From: a virus
Length of the DNA: 21,222 bases
Strand: one strand, 5' to 3'
Virus record (IMG/VR): IMGVR_UViG_3300037882_001932
Span: 1 to 21,222 of that record
Shown here: positions 9,719-17,854 of the stretch, in pieces
How positions within the stretch are numbered: position 1 is the first letter of the stretch
Layout of the letters: every line of letters starts with the position of its first letter
Translations under genes and position numbers: made by a program
The notes under the pieces: generated by a model
What the model saw: only the letters and a program-made list of their open reading frames with translations
Told to the model about the DNA's origin: nothing
Database searches by the model: none

Positions 9719-11383
9719 ATGACAGTAAAAGCCCCCGTATACGAACTCAAATATTATTCACAAGAACACTACCAAGTCGCTTCTAAGATCCAACAGATTA
9801 TAGCGAATCACCAAGAGAACTCTAAAATCTTAAAGGAAGAGGAGTTGTGGGAGCTTTGGCAAAGGTTCATGGATTACTTGATTTGGGAAGCCCAACGGGA
9901 TTTCTACGTGTTTGTGAAGCTGGTAGGTCCTACCCACATCAACGGCTTTGTCGCGGGAAGACACATTAACAAGTTAGCGCGACACTTACAGCAGATGGAA
10001 GAAGGGGTGGCGCTTAAAGACCCGGAAACCAAAGGTAAGATGGTCCATATGCCTCCGGGTGGTTCTAAATCTAAGGTTTCGAGTAATTTGTTCCCCGCGT
10101 GGGCTATGGGACGTAATCCTAACTGGTTTATCTTACTCGTGGGCCACACCATCAAGTTCGCGGAAGATAATTTAGGTCGGCCTACAAAAGATGTGATGAA
10201 TTACCCACAATACAAAGCTATTTTCCCAAATATCGCTATGAGAAAAGACGTAGACAGCGCGGGACGCTTCTACACCGAACAAGGTGGTCAGATTGTAGCG
10301 ACAGGTGTTGGTTCTAACATCGCGGGTCGACGTGCTCACCTCGCTTTATTGGATGACCCCGTGTCAGAACAGACTACCACCGCGGAAAAAGCGGAGATGT
10401 TAACTTGGTTCTACGACGGTTTACGTACCCGTTTAATGCCGGAAGGCCGTGTTGGATTGATCATGACACGTTGGGGTACAGACGATATTGCTGGGGAATT
10501 GAAGAAAAAGAACGCCCAAGACTGGGATACTATCAGTTTTCCCGCTATTTTGGACGCTATATCGAGCGCTATTCTTGGTTTACCGGTAGGAAGTAGTTAT
10601 TGGCCCGAGTTTTGGCCTCTTAAACGCTTTTTGGCGCTTAAACAAGATATGCCGGCTCAAAGATACTCCGCTTTGTATATGCAATCGCCCGTTCCAGAGG
10701 AAGGTACCATCTTTAAGAAAGATAACTTCCAGATTTGGCCTCACTCAGAGCCTCCACAGTGTGATTTCATCTTGGTATCCCTCGATACGGCGTACGGCGG
10801 TAAACAAGGGAAGAATGACCCCACGGCTTGGGGCGTTTGGGGTGTGTTCCAGAGACCGAGCGTTAACTTTGAAGGACGGGAAGTGTGGGTAAACCACCTT
10901 ATCCTCCTTGAGTGCGGTAAAAACTGGTACGAACCAGGGGATCTAATCAATTTGTGTAAAGATTTACGGAACGACTATAAACCTGACCTTTTCCTTATTG
11001 AGAAACAAGCTTCTGGTAACTTTATTGGTCAAGAACTTAGAAAACGGGGTATTCCTACCTTAGATTTTGTTACTAAACACGATAAGATAGCGCGTGCTCA
11101 AGCGTGTCAAGTTATTTTCCAGAACAGACGTGTGTGGTTCCCCGATAAGGACGATGAAGTAAACGACCTTATGAACGAGTGTCTTGAGTTTCCGTACGGT
11201 AAACACGACGACGCGGTGGACCAACTTACTCAAGCCCTACTTTGGATGAAAGACATTTACGATATTTCTCGTGACGTTTCAGCGGACGGTGAAGGTTTCT
11301 TAACTGAGGAAGAGGAAGATGACGCGCACAGTCGCTATCAATCTAAATCATATTGGAGTAAAGTCTCTTTTAGCGTAAGATAA
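9719..11383 (+). CDS. terL: Terminase large subunit (554 aa)
   Basis: This is the DNA-packaging motor: an N-terminal ATPase that translocates DNA into the procapsid and a C-terminal RNase H-like nuclease that cuts concatemers. Visible motifs are a Walker A-like loop MPPGGSKSK (residues 111-119), Walker B LALLDD (208-213), the coupling motif TRWGTDD (250-256), and nuclease acidic residues in LDTAYGG (Asp355), LIEKQASG (Glu428) and KHDDAVD (Asp497/498). All key residues are present and the length is normal. The SD is poor (GGGT abutting the ATG), matching a possible leaderless start. It is separated from terS by about 2 kb instead of adjoining it as in P22. Confidence 0.95.
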   Translation: MTVKAPVYELKYYSQEHYQVASKIQQIIANHQENSKILKEEELWELWQRFMDYLIWEAQRDFYVFVKLVGPTHINGFVAGRHINKLARHLQQMEEGVALKDPETKGKMVHMPPGGSKSKVSSNLFPAWAMGRNPNWFILLVGHTIKFAEDNLGRPTKDVMNYPQYKAIFPNIAMRKDVDSAGRFYTEQGGQIVATGVGSNIAGRRAHLALLDDPVSEQTTTAEKAEMLTWFYDGLRTRLMPEGRVGLIMTRWGTDDIAGELKKKNAQDWDTISFPAILDAISSAILGLPVGSSYWPEFWPLKRFLALKQDMPAQRYSALYMQSPVPEEGTIFKKDNFQIWPHSEPPQCDFILVSLDTAYGGKQGKNDPTAWGVWGVFQRPSVNFEGREVWVNHLILLECGKNWYEPGDLINLCKDLRNDYKPDLFLIEKQASGNFIGQELRKRGIPTLDFVTKHDKIARAQACQVIFQNRRVWFPDKDDEVNDLMNECLEFPYGKHDDAVDQLTQALLWMKDIYDISRDVSADGEGFLTEEEEDDAHSRYQSKSYWSKVSFSVR

Positions 11384-11422
11384 CAAGTAAATTAATTAAA
11401 AGAAAAATAAAGGAACTCCCAA

Positions 11423-13726
11423 ATGAACATCAACGAAGAAATGGACGACGACTTTGAAATCGTGGTAGATAACGAAAAAGACGCTGAGGACCTTGGTGTT
11501 AAATCTACACAAGAGTTAGAAGACATGAGTGTTGATGAGCTTTCACAAGACCACTTCAGAAACTTAGTCGGAGACTTAGAAACGCCGTACCTCAGAAAAC
11601 TTGGTAGTAAGTTGATGTTAGCTTTCGAGACAGACTTACAGAGCCGTTCACAATTTGACGCAACAATTTCTCAAGGTTTGAACTTTATGGGTATCGGTTT
11701 TGACGACGCAGACGTACCTTTTGATGGGGCTTGCTCAGCTATCCACCCACTCTTAACCGAGAACACTTGTAAGTACCAAGCTAAGTTCGCGCGTGCGTTC
11801 TTACCGACCAAAGGCCCTTACCAGATTGACGTGATTAACGAAGACGTTCCTAACATCGATGTGTTGTCCAAGAAATACCAACGTAAGATGAACTATTTGG
11901 CGACAGTGAAAATGCCGGAGTTCTACCGTGAAACTGAGAAGATGTTCCTTTACCTCCCGTTTATTGGTACGGGTATTAAGAAAGTGTATTTCGACCCTAT
12001 TTTAAAACGCCCGGTATCTGACTTTGTGAGGGTAGAAAACTTTATTGTCAATGAGTTAGCTACCGACTTAGAACGTGCTGAGCGTTTCTCTCACGTGTTC
12101 TACCGTTCAGTTGACGAGTTCAACTACGATAAAGAAGCGGGTATTTACTCAAACCCAGAAGGTGTAGACCTTAGAGAGTCGGACCCTTGGCGTTCAACCT
12201 TAGCTCAAGACGTTGATTCGGCTTTAGAGATTCACGCTGAATTACAAGGTACTGAGGTCCACACACTCATTGAGATGTACGTAAACCTTACCTTCGACGA
12301 TACTGACTTCGAATCAGAAGTAGCTCTACCTTACGTAGTAACTATCCACAAAGATAGTGAAATGGTAGTAGGTGTACGCCGTAACTGGTACCAAGAAGAT
12401 TTAGACCAACGTAAAATCATTCCTTTTGTGGATTACACCTTTATTCCTAACCTCGGTTGGATGGGTTTAGGACTTATCCACTTACTCGGCGGCTTAGAAC
12501 AATCAGCGACAGCTATTCTCCGCGCGTTAGTAGACAGTGGTTCGTTCGCTAACTTACAAGGTGGTTTTAAAGCTAAGAACCTTAAAGTGGTTGGTGAAAA
12601 TGAGCCCCACTCTCCTGGTGAGTTTAAAGATGTTGAGATGTTAACCGCAGCCGGTCAAGGTCAAACAATCAGTGACTTGATTATGCCGTTACCTTTCAAA
12701 GAACCTTCAGCTACTTTATTCCAATTACTCCAGTACATCGTTAACAGCGGTCAGAAGTTTGCGGATAACTTAGAGCAAGTTGTGTCAGACAGCGCTAACT
12801 ACGGTAAAGTTGGTACAACAATGGCGTTACTCGAAGAGTCTACACAATTCTTCACAGCCGTGTACAACCGGGTATACCGTTCTTTCTTCCGTGAGTTGAT
12901 GTTAATCGCTGAGTTAGCGGAACGTTACATGGGTGATGAGTTTATCGCAGATTTCAACAAAGACGGTACCGCGGACTTACTCCCAGCAGCTGACCCGAAC
13001 TACCCGACACGCTCACACCGTCTAGCTGTAGCTCAAACTAAAGTGAACCTCGCGCTACAAGCGCCTCAAGTACATAACTTGTCTGAGGTATTCCGTAGTT
13101 TATACCAAGCCCTCGGCGAATCAGAAGAAGATATAGCACGTATTCTATCTTCACCAGCGCAAGCTCAGGAAGCGGATCCTTTAACTGACATCCAAACAGC
13201 TTCTAACGGTTTACCGATTAAAGCGTTCCCTGGTCAAGACCACGACGCCCACATCCAAGTTAAGACCATGTTCTTACAAGACCCTCTCGCGGGTGGTTCT
13301 GACCAAATGGGCACTGTTCGTCCAGTGTTAGAAGCTAACATCCGTGAGCACACTGTTTTGAAATACATCGAGATGGTTAAAGGCGCTACTAAAGAAGACG
13401 CTGGTATCGCTGAAGCCGCTAAGATGGTAAGTGCAGCTAACCAACAAGCGATGACTAACAAACAACAAGGTACCCCTGAGATGTTGATGGCTCAAGCTCA
13501 AGTAGATAAAGTGGCGATTGAAGCTGATAAATTAGAGCACCAGAAAGATAAAGACGCTGTAGACGCCTCTTTACGAATCAAAGCGCTCGAGTTACAAGCA
13601 GCAACCCAAACTAACCAAACGTTAGGAGCTATTGTAGCTGCGGATCAAAAAGCGGAACAAGCTTTAGTCTCTACAGCTCTACAGTTGTTAAACCTGACAA
13701 AAGAAACACCCCCAACCAAAGGTTAA
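11423..13726 (+). CDS. Portal protein, P22 type (767 aa)
   Basis: This should form the dodecameric ring at the capsid vertex through which DNA enters and leaves, and to which the tail attaches. The length (767 aa) is close to P22 gp1 (725 aa), and the position right after terL is canonical. Recognisable parts are an acidic N-terminus (DDDFEIVVDNEKD, residues 8-20), a clip/wing core with LPFIGTGIKKVYFDP, a long helical stem, and an Ala/Gln-rich helical C-terminus (about 640-760) like the P22 barrel. AAGGA lies eight bases before the ATG. Residues DDDFEIV recur exactly in the scaffold-like protein at 14437-15495. Confidence 0.88.
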   Translation: MNINEEMDDDFEIVVDNEKDAEDLGVKSTQELEDMSVDELSQDHFRNLVGDLETPYLRKLGSKLMLAFETDLQSRSQFDATISQGLNFMGIGFDDADVPFDGACSAIHPLLTENTCKYQAKFARAFLPTKGPYQIDVINEDVPNIDVLSKKYQRKMNYLATVKMPEFYRETEKMFLYLPFIGTGIKKVYFDPILKRPVSDFVRVENFIVNELATDLERAERFSHVFYRSVDEFNYDKEAGIYSNPEGVDLRESDPWRSTLAQDVDSALEIHAELQGTEVHTLIEMYVNLTFDDTDFESEVALPYVVTIHKDSEMVVGVRRNWYQEDLDQRKIIPFVDYTFIPNLGWMGLGLIHLLGGLEQSATAILRALVDSGSFANLQGGFKAKNLKVVGENEPHSPGEFKDVEMLTAAGQGQTISDLIMPLPFKEPSATLFQLLQYIVNSGQKFADNLEQVVSDSANYGKVGTTMALLEESTQFFTAVYNRVYRSFFRELMLIAELAERYMGDEFIADFNKDGTADLLPAADPNYPTRSHRLAVAQTKVNLALQAPQVHNLSEVFRSLYQALGESEEDIARILSSPAQAQEADPLTDIQTASNGLPIKAFPGQDHDAHIQVKTMFLQDPLAGGSDQMGTVRPVLEANIREHTVLKYIEMVKGATKEDAGIAEAAKMVSAANQQAMTNKQQGTPEMLMAQAQVDKVAIEADKLEHQKDKDAVDASLRIKALELQAATQTNQTLGAIVAADQKAEQALVSTALQLLNLTKETPPTKG

Positions 13727-13731
13727 ACTAG

Positions 13732-13923
13732 ATGTTTTCAGATATTATTAATCGTATCACTTCTCAAAAGAAACAGTTTGAGGAGTCGGTGTTACTAGGT
13801 TCTATTGACAGTTATGAAGTGTACAGGTACCATCGAGGCGTTCTAATGGGATTGGATTTAGCGTTACAAGCTATTGAAGATTACCAAAAGGAAATGACCC
13901 GACTAAATAACGATGATAACTAA
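13732..13923 (+). CDS. Small helical protein after portal (63 aa)
   Basis: AAAGGT lies eight bases before the ATG, five bases after the portal stop. The product is one or two helices (IINRITSQKKQFEESVLLGS, then GVLMGLDLALQAIEDYQKEM) with a charged C-terminus. Small helical proteins of this shape (a G--GL--AL pattern) often follow portal genes in podovirus-like phages; I know of no assigned role. Coupling to the portal suggests a virion-assembly function. Confidence 0.7.
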   Translation: MFSDIINRITSQKKQFEESVLLGSIDSYEVYRYHRGVLMGLDLALQAIEDYQKEMTRLNNDDN

Positions 13924-13938
13924 ATAGGTACTTCACTA

Positions 13939-14340
13939 ATGTCTTTACAACTCTCTAAATTAAATACAGAGTTCACACCAAGTACGACCCCTGACCCAGA
14001 AAACTTACCGAGTATCCGTCCCCGCGACGTTCTTATTCGTCCGGTTCCGGTACGGGAAACTACTAAAGGTGGTTTGATTCTTCCAGATAATCTACGTTCA
14101 GACATGACACTCTTAACCCAAATTGGTAAGGTGTTAGCTGTTGGCTCGGAAGCTTTCACTTCGAATGAGTTCGCGTTAAACGACGTAAACGTAGGTGATT
14201 ACGTTATCTTTGATAAGTTCGCTCACGATAAGTTGGCTTACAAAAACGTCCTTTTGATTCTTTGTGAAGATATGAACGTTAAAATGAAAGTAACTTCTCC
14301 AGAAGATGTGGACCCTTCAGGGTTAACTAGGAGTTTTTAA
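13939..14340 (+). CDS. GroES-like co-chaperonin (133 aa)
   Basis: The Cpn10 pattern is clear: RPRDVLIRPVPVRETTKGGL (residues 27-46) with mobile-loop residues KGGLILP (43-49), then IGKVLAVGS, then NVGDYVIFDKFAHDKL, then LLILCEDMNV. It should form a heptameric lid on the host GroEL and help fold virion proteins, as T4 gp31 does for its coat. About 25 extra residues at the N-terminus and 18 at the C-terminus extend the usual 95-100 aa. Its place between portal and scaffold suggests late expression with its likely client, the coat. An AGGT lies upstream of the ATG. Confidence 0.9.
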   Translation: MSLQLSKLNTEFTPSTTPDPENLPSIRPRDVLIRPVPVRETTKGGLILPDNLRSDMTLLTQIGKVLAVGSEAFTSNEFALNDVNVGDYVIFDKFAHDKLAYKNVLLILCEDMNVKMKVTSPEDVDPSGLTRSF

Positions 14341-14347
14341 GACTATG

Positions 14348-14356
14348 TGTTATACC
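14348..14356 (+). promoter_or_regulatory. Possible extended -10 promoter before the scaffold gene
   Basis: TGT-TATACC lies in the 96-base gap 14341-14436, within the 13-base word ATGTGTTATACCT that also precedes the capsid gene at 16249. No good -35 is seen. The gap otherwise holds a CAGTA/TACTG inverted repeat and no gene. Confidence 0.4.
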
Positions 14357-14436
14357 TACAAATAACCCTTCGTTAAAACATACCACGCGCAGTACAGGTC
14401 GAAGGCTATACTGTGGAATACAAGCGAGTACGCTAA

Positions 14437-15495
14437 ATGAGTAAAAATGAGACAACGTTAGACTTGGATTCTATCCCAGTCGAAACTGGAGATGAGAACT
14501 CCGCACAGAAACTAATTGATTCGGTAAAAGAACAATACGAAGAAACCTTTAAAGGCCGTAAAACTTCCCTTTTTGAAGAACCAGACGATAAAGACTACAG
14601 CGCCTTAACTAAAACTTCTGAAGACGATGACTTTGAGATTGTAATCGAAGGTCAAGAGCCAGATGTTGTTGAAGAGCCAGTCGACGAGCCGGTTAAACAA
14701 CCAGTCACTCCTCCCCGTAACGAAGACGCCCAGAAAGATAACCAACGTAAATCACGTGCTAAAGATCGTATCCAAGAGTTAGCTAGCGATAAGAAACGTT
14801 TGGAAGAAGAAAAGAAGGAACTCCAACGCCAACTTCAAGAGAAAGACAACCAAGCTCTCGGCGCTAAACAAGAAACACTTAAAGCTCACTTAGATTCAAT
14901 TAAAAAAGAACTTCGTATCGCTAAAGAGAACGCGGATATTGATAAAGAGATTGAATTAACTGAGAAGTTACAAGAGACAGTGTTCTCCCTCGCAGTTATT
15001 GAAGCTAACAAGCAACGCCCGCAACCAGAACCTAAAGAAGAACCTGTTGTAACTAAAGCTCAAGAAGCTAAGGAAGACACAACCGGTTACGAGGATTACT
15101 ATGACGAAGGCGAAGAACGTAACGTTCCCGCTGAAGAGTGGTTTACCAAAAACGCTTTCTGGTTATCACGCGACCCAGAGAAAAAAGCTTTAGCTCTAGT
15201 TATTGATAAAGAGTTAGCTGCTGAAGGTAAAATCTCTTTCACTGATAAATCTTACTTTGATGAGTTAGACCGTCGTTTAGACGCTAAGTTGAACCCAAAA
15301 CCTCAGCCGAAACAAAACCCTCCCCCAGTGGGCGGTGCTTCACGTAACGCGGCTCCAGGTATCACAACTAAACCCCAAATTAAACTATCTGAAGCAGACG
15401 TAGCTACGATTCGTAAGTACAACCTTGACCCTAAGACGTACGCGAAAAATAAACAAGCTCAACTAACAGATAACCGTACATCGTACTTACAATAG
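14437..15495 (+). CDS. Scaffold-like head assembly protein (352 aa)
   Basis: By position (after portal, before coat) and composition this is the likely scaffolding protein, which guides coat polymerisation and leaves before or during packaging. It is highly charged and mostly disordered or helical: an acidic N-terminus with DDDFEIVIEG (residues 63-72), a long Lys/Glu/Gln coiled coil (about 100-180, e.g. DKKRLEEEKKELQRQLQEKD), a linker, a compact part (EEWFTKNAFWLSRDPEKKAL), a Pro-rich hinge and a basic helical end (SEADVATIRKYNLDPKTYAK). A basic C-terminus is typical of coat-binding ends. No protease domain is seen. Sequence identity alone would not prove the role. Confidence 0.65.
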   Translation: MSKNETTLDLDSIPVETGDENSAQKLIDSVKEQYEETFKGRKTSLFEEPDDKDYSALTKTSEDDDFEIVIEGQEPDVVEEPVDEPVKQPVTPPRNEDAQKDNQRKSRAKDRIQELASDKKRLEEEKKELQRQLQEKDNQALGAKQETLKAHLDSIKKELRIAKENADIDKEIELTEKLQETVFSLAVIEANKQRPQPEPKEEPVVTKAQEAKEDTTGYEDYYDEGEERNVPAEEWFTKNAFWLSRDPEKKALALVIDKELAAEGKISFTDKSYFDELDRRLDAKLNPKPQPKQNPPPVGGASRNAAPGITTKPQIKLSEADVATIRKYNLDPKTYAKNKQAQLTDNRTSYLQ

Positions 15496-15507
15496 GAGTA
15501 ACCCAAT

Positions 15508-16119
15508 ATGACACAAGAACAAATTACAGTAACCGTAGAAGAAACAAAACCTTTGGCTGTAAACGTTGCACGCCGCCCTACACGCCCTTCGAACCTTCCA
15601 GACTTACGTGAGGAAAATGGTTTTGAACCAGCGGAAGAGGATAAACCAAACCCTTTCGTTAAACCTCGTAAACCTTCTTACGGTAAAGAACAAGAGCAGA
15701 AAGGAGCCCTTAACCTTCCCCAACAAGTTACTAAGTTCTTCGAACAACAAGGGTACACCTTGAGTTGGGTACGCGCTTTACTCCAAGGTCAACCGGATAC
15801 CCCGAACATTGTCAGTAAAATGAGAAAAGGGTACGACTTTGTAAAACCTGAACATTTCGCTTTTGGCGGTTTGGAGAACACCTTCGCTACTGAGATGAAC
15901 GTGGGGGATTTCCGTGGGGTTCTCGTGTACGGTGATTTGGTTCTTATGATGATTCCAACTGAAGTTCGTCAACAAAACACAGCGATTAAACACGCTCGCG
16001 CTTTACAAGAACAAGAAGACACTGACACTAAAGTAGGTCTGGGTACCAAGATTCGTGGTATTAAAGACATTAACGAAAGCTCTTCACAAAGCGAGAATTT
16101 ACGTTTTAAAAAGCGTTAG
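15508..16119 (+). CDS. Head-module protein between scaffold and coat (203 aa)
   Basis: AGGAG lies eight bases before the ATG. The N-terminal 70 residues are polar and disordered (RRPTRPSNLPDLREENGFEP). A compact middle reads YTLSWVRALLQGQPDTPNIV, then RKGYDFVKPEHF, then VYGDLVLMMIPTEVRQQ. The order W-R---G--D-----R--GY--V--E and GDLVL--IP-E matches a protein I recall in the head gene cluster of many uncultured podoviruses. It is probably a virion or assembly component. The C-terminus is basic and Ser-rich. No enzymatic motif is visible. Confidence 0.65.
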   Translation: MTQEQITVTVEETKPLAVNVARRPTRPSNLPDLREENGFEPAEEDKPNPFVKPRKPSYGKEQEQKGALNLPQQVTKFFEQQGYTLSWVRALLQGQPDTPNIVSKMRKGYDFVKPEHFAFGGLENTFATEMNVGDFRGVLVYGDLVLMMIPTEVRQQNTAIKHARALQEQEDTDTKVGLGTKIRGIKDINESSSQSENLRFKKR

Positions 16120-16120
16120 T

Positions 16121-16149
16121 TTGGGACTTAACACTTTATGTGTTATACC
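16121..16149 (+). promoter_or_regulatory. Promoter for the capsid genes
   Basis: TTGGGA (16121-16126), 17-base spacer containing TGT at its end, TATACC (16144-16149): an extended -10 promoter right after the stop at 16119. It shares the word ATGTGTTATACCT with the site at 14344. It probably boosts capsid synthesis. Confidence 0.6.
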
Positions 16150-16189
16150 TTAATCAATTACAACAGATAGGTTGTGAGAAATTAACTCG

Positions 16190-16221
16190 ACCACGGTACC
16201 TTCGTTGGTGTCGTGGTTTTT
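16190..16221 (+). terminator. Terminator or attenuator in the capsid leader
   Basis: ACCACG pairs with CGTGGT, then ACC with GGT around TTCGTT, with a symmetric GT/GT internal loop, followed by TTTTTATAT. It lies downstream of the promoter at 16121-16149 and 28 bases before the next ATG, so it may end read-through from the scaffold operon or attenuate the new transcript. Confidence 0.65.
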
Positions 16222-16248
16222 ATATAGAATAAATATGGTAAATGAAAT

Positions 16249-16812
16249 ATGCCTTTTGGTTTTCGTTCTACAGGTACATTCAACGGCGGTCCAAATGTTG
16301 GTGCCCTACGTGAGTTCGCAGTAGCAAACAGCTACGGTACCGCACTGTTTAAAGGTGACCCTGTTACAGTGTCAGCCGGCTATATTGTTAAAGCTGCTAA
16401 TGGCGATAAAGTTATGGGTATCTTCCAAGGTGCCAAATTTATTGACCCTATCAACAAACAATACACCGTAACTCAATATCTTCCTGCGAGCACTTCAAGT
16501 GCTGGTCGTGTAGAAGGTCAAACTACTCCAGTAGCTTTAGTGGATGTAGATCCCGAGACTACTTATGTGATTGAGTGTAAAGCTGGTTTGGCTTTGGCAC
16601 AAACTGATATTGGTAAAACTTTTACCGTATCGTTAGCCGGCGCTGGCAATACTGCCACAGGATTAAGTTCTGCTGTTTTGGATACTGCTGTTACAACTTT
16701 AGCTGACGCTATGGTTCAAGTGGTAGACCTTTACCGTATTCCTGGCAATGAATTTGGTGTATCAGCAAACCAAGCTCTTGTTAAAATTGTTAACCAAGCT
16801 GGTAATAAGTAA
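16249..16812 (+). CDS. Probable capsid decoration or minor head protein (187 aa)
   Basis: The product begins MPFGFRSTGTFNGGPNVGAL, continues with FKGDPVTVSAGYIVKA, then VMGIFQGAKFIDP, and ends in a beta-rich, Thr/Ala-rich half (GAGNTATGLSSAVLDTA). This order (GF-P start, Y-KGDPV, A-GD--MG-F-G, then an ATGLS segment) matches a structural protein found just before the coat gene in many podoviruses. Beta-sandwich decoration proteins or head fibres are likely analogues. The SD is weak. It shares a transcript with the coat and is preceded by its own promoter and terminator-like leader. Confidence 0.72.
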   Translation: MPFGFRSTGTFNGGPNVGALREFAVANSYGTALFKGDPVTVSAGYIVKAANGDKVMGIFQGAKFIDPINKQYTVTQYLPASTSSAGRVEGQTTPVALVDVDPETTYVIECKAGLALAQTDIGKTFTVSLAGAGNTATGLSSAVLDTAVTTLADAMVQVVDLYRIPGNEFGVSANQALVKIVNQAGNK

Positions 16813-16831
16813 TAGAAAGGACTAATTTAAC

Positions 16832-17761
16832 ATGACTATTACAACCGCAAATATCGCCAAACAACTCCGTCCAGGTTTAGATACAGTTCTTGGTCTTGGT
16901 TATAAAGCTATCCAAGAGTACCACAAAGACTTGTTTGATATTCGTAACTCAGAAAAAGCTTATGAAGAAATGGTAATGATGTCAGGTTTAGGTCTTGCAC
17001 CAGTTAAAGCTGAAGGCGCAGCCGTTCAGTTTGACGATATGCAAGAAACTTACACCGCACGCGTTAACCATGAAACTATCGCTTTAGGTTTCGCTGTAAC
17101 TGAAGAAGCTACAGAAGACAACCTTTACGAAAGTGCTTCAATGATGAAAGCTAGTGCTTTGGGTCGCTCTTTGGCTGTTACCAAACAACAAAAAGCTGCC
17201 GCCTTGTTTAACAATGGTTTTAACTCAACTTTCGCCATCGGCGACGGTGCCGCTTTCTTCAGTGCTTCACACGGTACAATCAACGGTAACCAAAGTAACT
17301 TGTTAACAGCTGCTGACTTGTCAGAAACCGCCCTTGAAAGCGCGTTGATCGACATTAGTTTAGCTAAAGACGAACGTGGTATGTTAGTAGCTGCTCGCGC
17401 GTTGAGTTTACACATCGCTCCTGCTGCTCAGTTCCAAGCTGCTAAAATCTTAGGTTCACAACTAAGTACCACTTTGGCAACTAACAGCACAACTGGTGTG
17501 ACTAACGTTAACGACATTAACGTAATCAGCCAAAACAGTTTGGTGCCACAAGGTTACAAAGTTAACCCGTACTTCACAGACGCTGACGCTTGGTTTATCA
17601 AAACTGACATTCCAAACAGCGCCGTGATGTTTACACGTTCACCTGTGAAAATGTCGGATGAAGGTGACTTCTCGACTGGTAACTACCGTTACAAAGCCCG
17701 TGAGCGTTACAGCTTCATGGTGGGTGACTGGCGCGGTTACTTTGGTAACGCTGGCGCGTAA
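16832..17761 (+). CDS. Major capsid protein, Mu gpT-like (309 aa)
   Basis: This is the main shell protein, expected to have the HK97 fold. Its length (309 aa) matches Mu gpT-type coats. Diagnostic stretches are FAVTEEATEDNLYESASMM (E-loop/spine region), GRSLAVTKQQKAAALFNNGF, then GDGAAFFSASHGTINGNQSN (the DG--LFS--H pattern of gpT proteins), and PNSAVMFTRSP near the end. AAAGGA lies about ten bases before the ATG. It is followed by a strong terminator (17789-17815), fitting a highly expressed unit. No prohead protease gene is visible nearby, so maturation by cleavage is not suggested. Confidence 0.88.
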   Translation: MTITTANIAKQLRPGLDTVLGLGYKAIQEYHKDLFDIRNSEKAYEEMVMMSGLGLAPVKAEGAAVQFDDMQETYTARVNHETIALGFAVTEEATEDNLYESASMMKASALGRSLAVTKQQKAAALFNNGFNSTFAIGDGAAFFSASHGTINGNQSNLLTAADLSETALESALIDISLAKDERGMLVAARALSLHIAPAAQFQAAKILGSQLSTTLATNSTTGVTNVNDINVISQNSLVPQGYKVNPYFTDADAWFIKTDIPNSAVMFTRSPVKMSDEGDFSTGNYRYKARERYSFMVGDWRGYFGNAGA

Positions 17762-17788
17762 TAAACCCTTAAACCTATCTCTTAGAGG

Positions 17789-17815
17789 AGCCGAGCTTAG
17801 TCTCGGCTTTTCTTT
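17789..17815 (+). terminator. Rho-independent terminator after the coat gene
   Basis: AGCCGAG, loop CTTAGT, CTCGGCT, then TTTCTTT: a perfect seven-pair GC-rich stem with a T-run. Confidence 0.88.
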
Positions 17816-17816
17816 G

Positions 17817-17825
17817 TGTTATGAT
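17817..17825 (+). promoter_or_regulatory. Extended -10 promoter after the terminator
   Basis: TGT-TATGAT directly follows the terminator T-run and lies 30 bases before the next ATG. It resembles the GTGTTAT words at 14347 and 16141. The -35 candidate (TTAGTC, 17797-17802) is weak. Confidence 0.5.
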
Positions 17826-17854
17826 TAGACAAAAGATACAGGGATACACCTTTT

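Noticed and set aside
10405-10596. Secondary frames inside terL, portal, coat and fibre genes on both strands
   Set aside because: They are shadows of strongly supported genes, with no SD and composition unlike the other phage proteins.
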